From assembly GCF_022878925.1 (NCBI RefSeq), contig NZ_CP084626.1, forward strand, positions 1,612,001 through 1,676,000: DNA of 64,000 nt, read 5' to 3'. The DNA comes from Caballeronia sp. TF1N1. GTDB taxonomy: Bacteria > Pseudomonadota > Gammaproteobacteria > Burkholderiales > Burkholderiaceae. Each line of letters begins with the position of its first letter. Positions within the stretch are counted from its first letter, which is position 1. The notes beneath the pieces are model-generated. The model was not told where the DNA came from. It did no database searches and saw only the letters and a list, made by a program, of their open reading frames with translations. Position numbers and translations under genes: made by a program. Below, piece after piece: positions 63,738 to 64,000 of the stretch.

Positions 63738-63914
63738 CGCTCGCGGCTTTCTTCCTCGCCGATCACGCTTGTCTTGCCGCCCAAGGTTTTTGGCTTTTAC
63801 CCGTTTGCGAGCGCTCTTAGCGCGGTTTCGCGCGCCGCTTTCGTCTCGCCAAACACGCGGTAAGCGGTGGACTTATCCGCGATCGTCGCCTTTTCCTATG
63901 GCGATCGCCGCGCT
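63738..63914. other. Region downstream of the globin gene
   Basis: No firm gene. On the minus strand 63799-63897 is an open stretch of 32 codons after a TAG, translating with ordinary composition (ADKSTAYRVFGETKAARET) but with no ATG. A GCGATCG/CGATCGC hairpin lies at 63879-63908. Confidence 0.3.
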
Positions 63915-64000
63915 TTAGCTTTTCGGCTTTTGCCAGCGAGCCAGCGCCGTATCATCCGATTCGCGCGCATCGACCCAGCGCTCGCCCGCGTCGGTTTTTT
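63915..64000 (-). CDS. C-terminal end of an unidentified gene, cut by the right edge
   Basis: On the minus strand the last 28 codons before a TAA read with normal coding composition (GERWVDARESDDTALARWQ, ending KPKS). Too little is visible to name a family; no domain is recognisable. The gene points toward the globin gene (convergent). Confidence 0.6.
   Translation of the reverse strand, partial: KTDAGERWVDARESDDTALARWQKPKS

Overview
The window is a GC-rich, densely packed piece of a betaproteobacterial chromosome. Gene content and order point to the Burkholderiaceae, most likely the Burkholderia/Paraburkholderia/Caballeronia group. Supporting blocks are hfq-hflX-hflK-hflC-DUF2065-hisZ-purA, surE-pcm-nlpD-rpoS, 4.5S RNA-dnaX-ybaB-recR, and trxA-rho. 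No insertion sequence, prophage, CRISPR array, tRNA or rRNA was recognised, so this looks like conserved core chromosome rather than an accessory island. The species assignment is inference from synteny.

Layout, left to right. (1) 1-5817: rluD (cut by the left edge), divergent bamD, a DinG/YoaA-type Fe-S helicase, a DUF465 protein and a Q-rich exported protein. (2) 6083-10395: convergent tex and kup. (3) 10675-28053: a long minus-strand series of ndk, rlmN, rodZ, ispG, hisS, yfgM, bamB, der, hfq, hflX, hflK, hflC, DUF2065, hisZ, purA and a phosphoribosyltransferase. It resembles the E. coli ndk-to-der and hfq-hflXKC blocks joined together, but without a pilF/pilW gene between rlmN and rodZ. 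(4) 28410-35394: a Bax-inhibitor-1 family membrane protein, then minus-strand rlmD, a DnaQ-like exonuclease, rpoS, nlpD, pcm and surE. (5) 35498-42599: a quinone oxidoreductase; then minus-strand CoA-transferase, DUF1653, recR, ybaB, a very long dnaX and the 4.5S SRP RNA. (6) 42946-49621: trxA, rho, mtfA, rpmE2 (type B), an ArnT-like glycosyltransferase and a MATE transporter. (7) 49717-59432: a 2009-residue alpha-2-macroglobulin, pbpC, a ComEA-like helix-hairpin-helix protein and a YidB-family protein. (8) 59611-64000: clpB under a good sigma-32 promoter, an Rrf2/NsrR-type regulator divergent from a truncated globin, and the tail of an unidentified gene at the right edge.

Functional themes. 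Envelope assembly and surveillance recur: bamB, bamD, yfgM, rodZ, nlpD, hflKC, pbpC with alpha-2-macroglobulin. Stress control is represented by hfq, rpoS, clpB and an NsrR-type regulator/globin pair. RNA and ribosome maintenance is represented by rluD, tex, rlmN, rlmD, der, hflX, rho and the SRP RNA. I found no convincing undescribed multi-gene system. The most distinctive signals are a roughly 480-residue low-complexity insert in DnaX, three perfect intergenic dyads (28137-28154, 43328-43361, 63139-63159), an alpha-2-macroglobulin without a lipobox beside PBP1C, and basic or low-complexity tails on Pcm and the ComEA-like protein.
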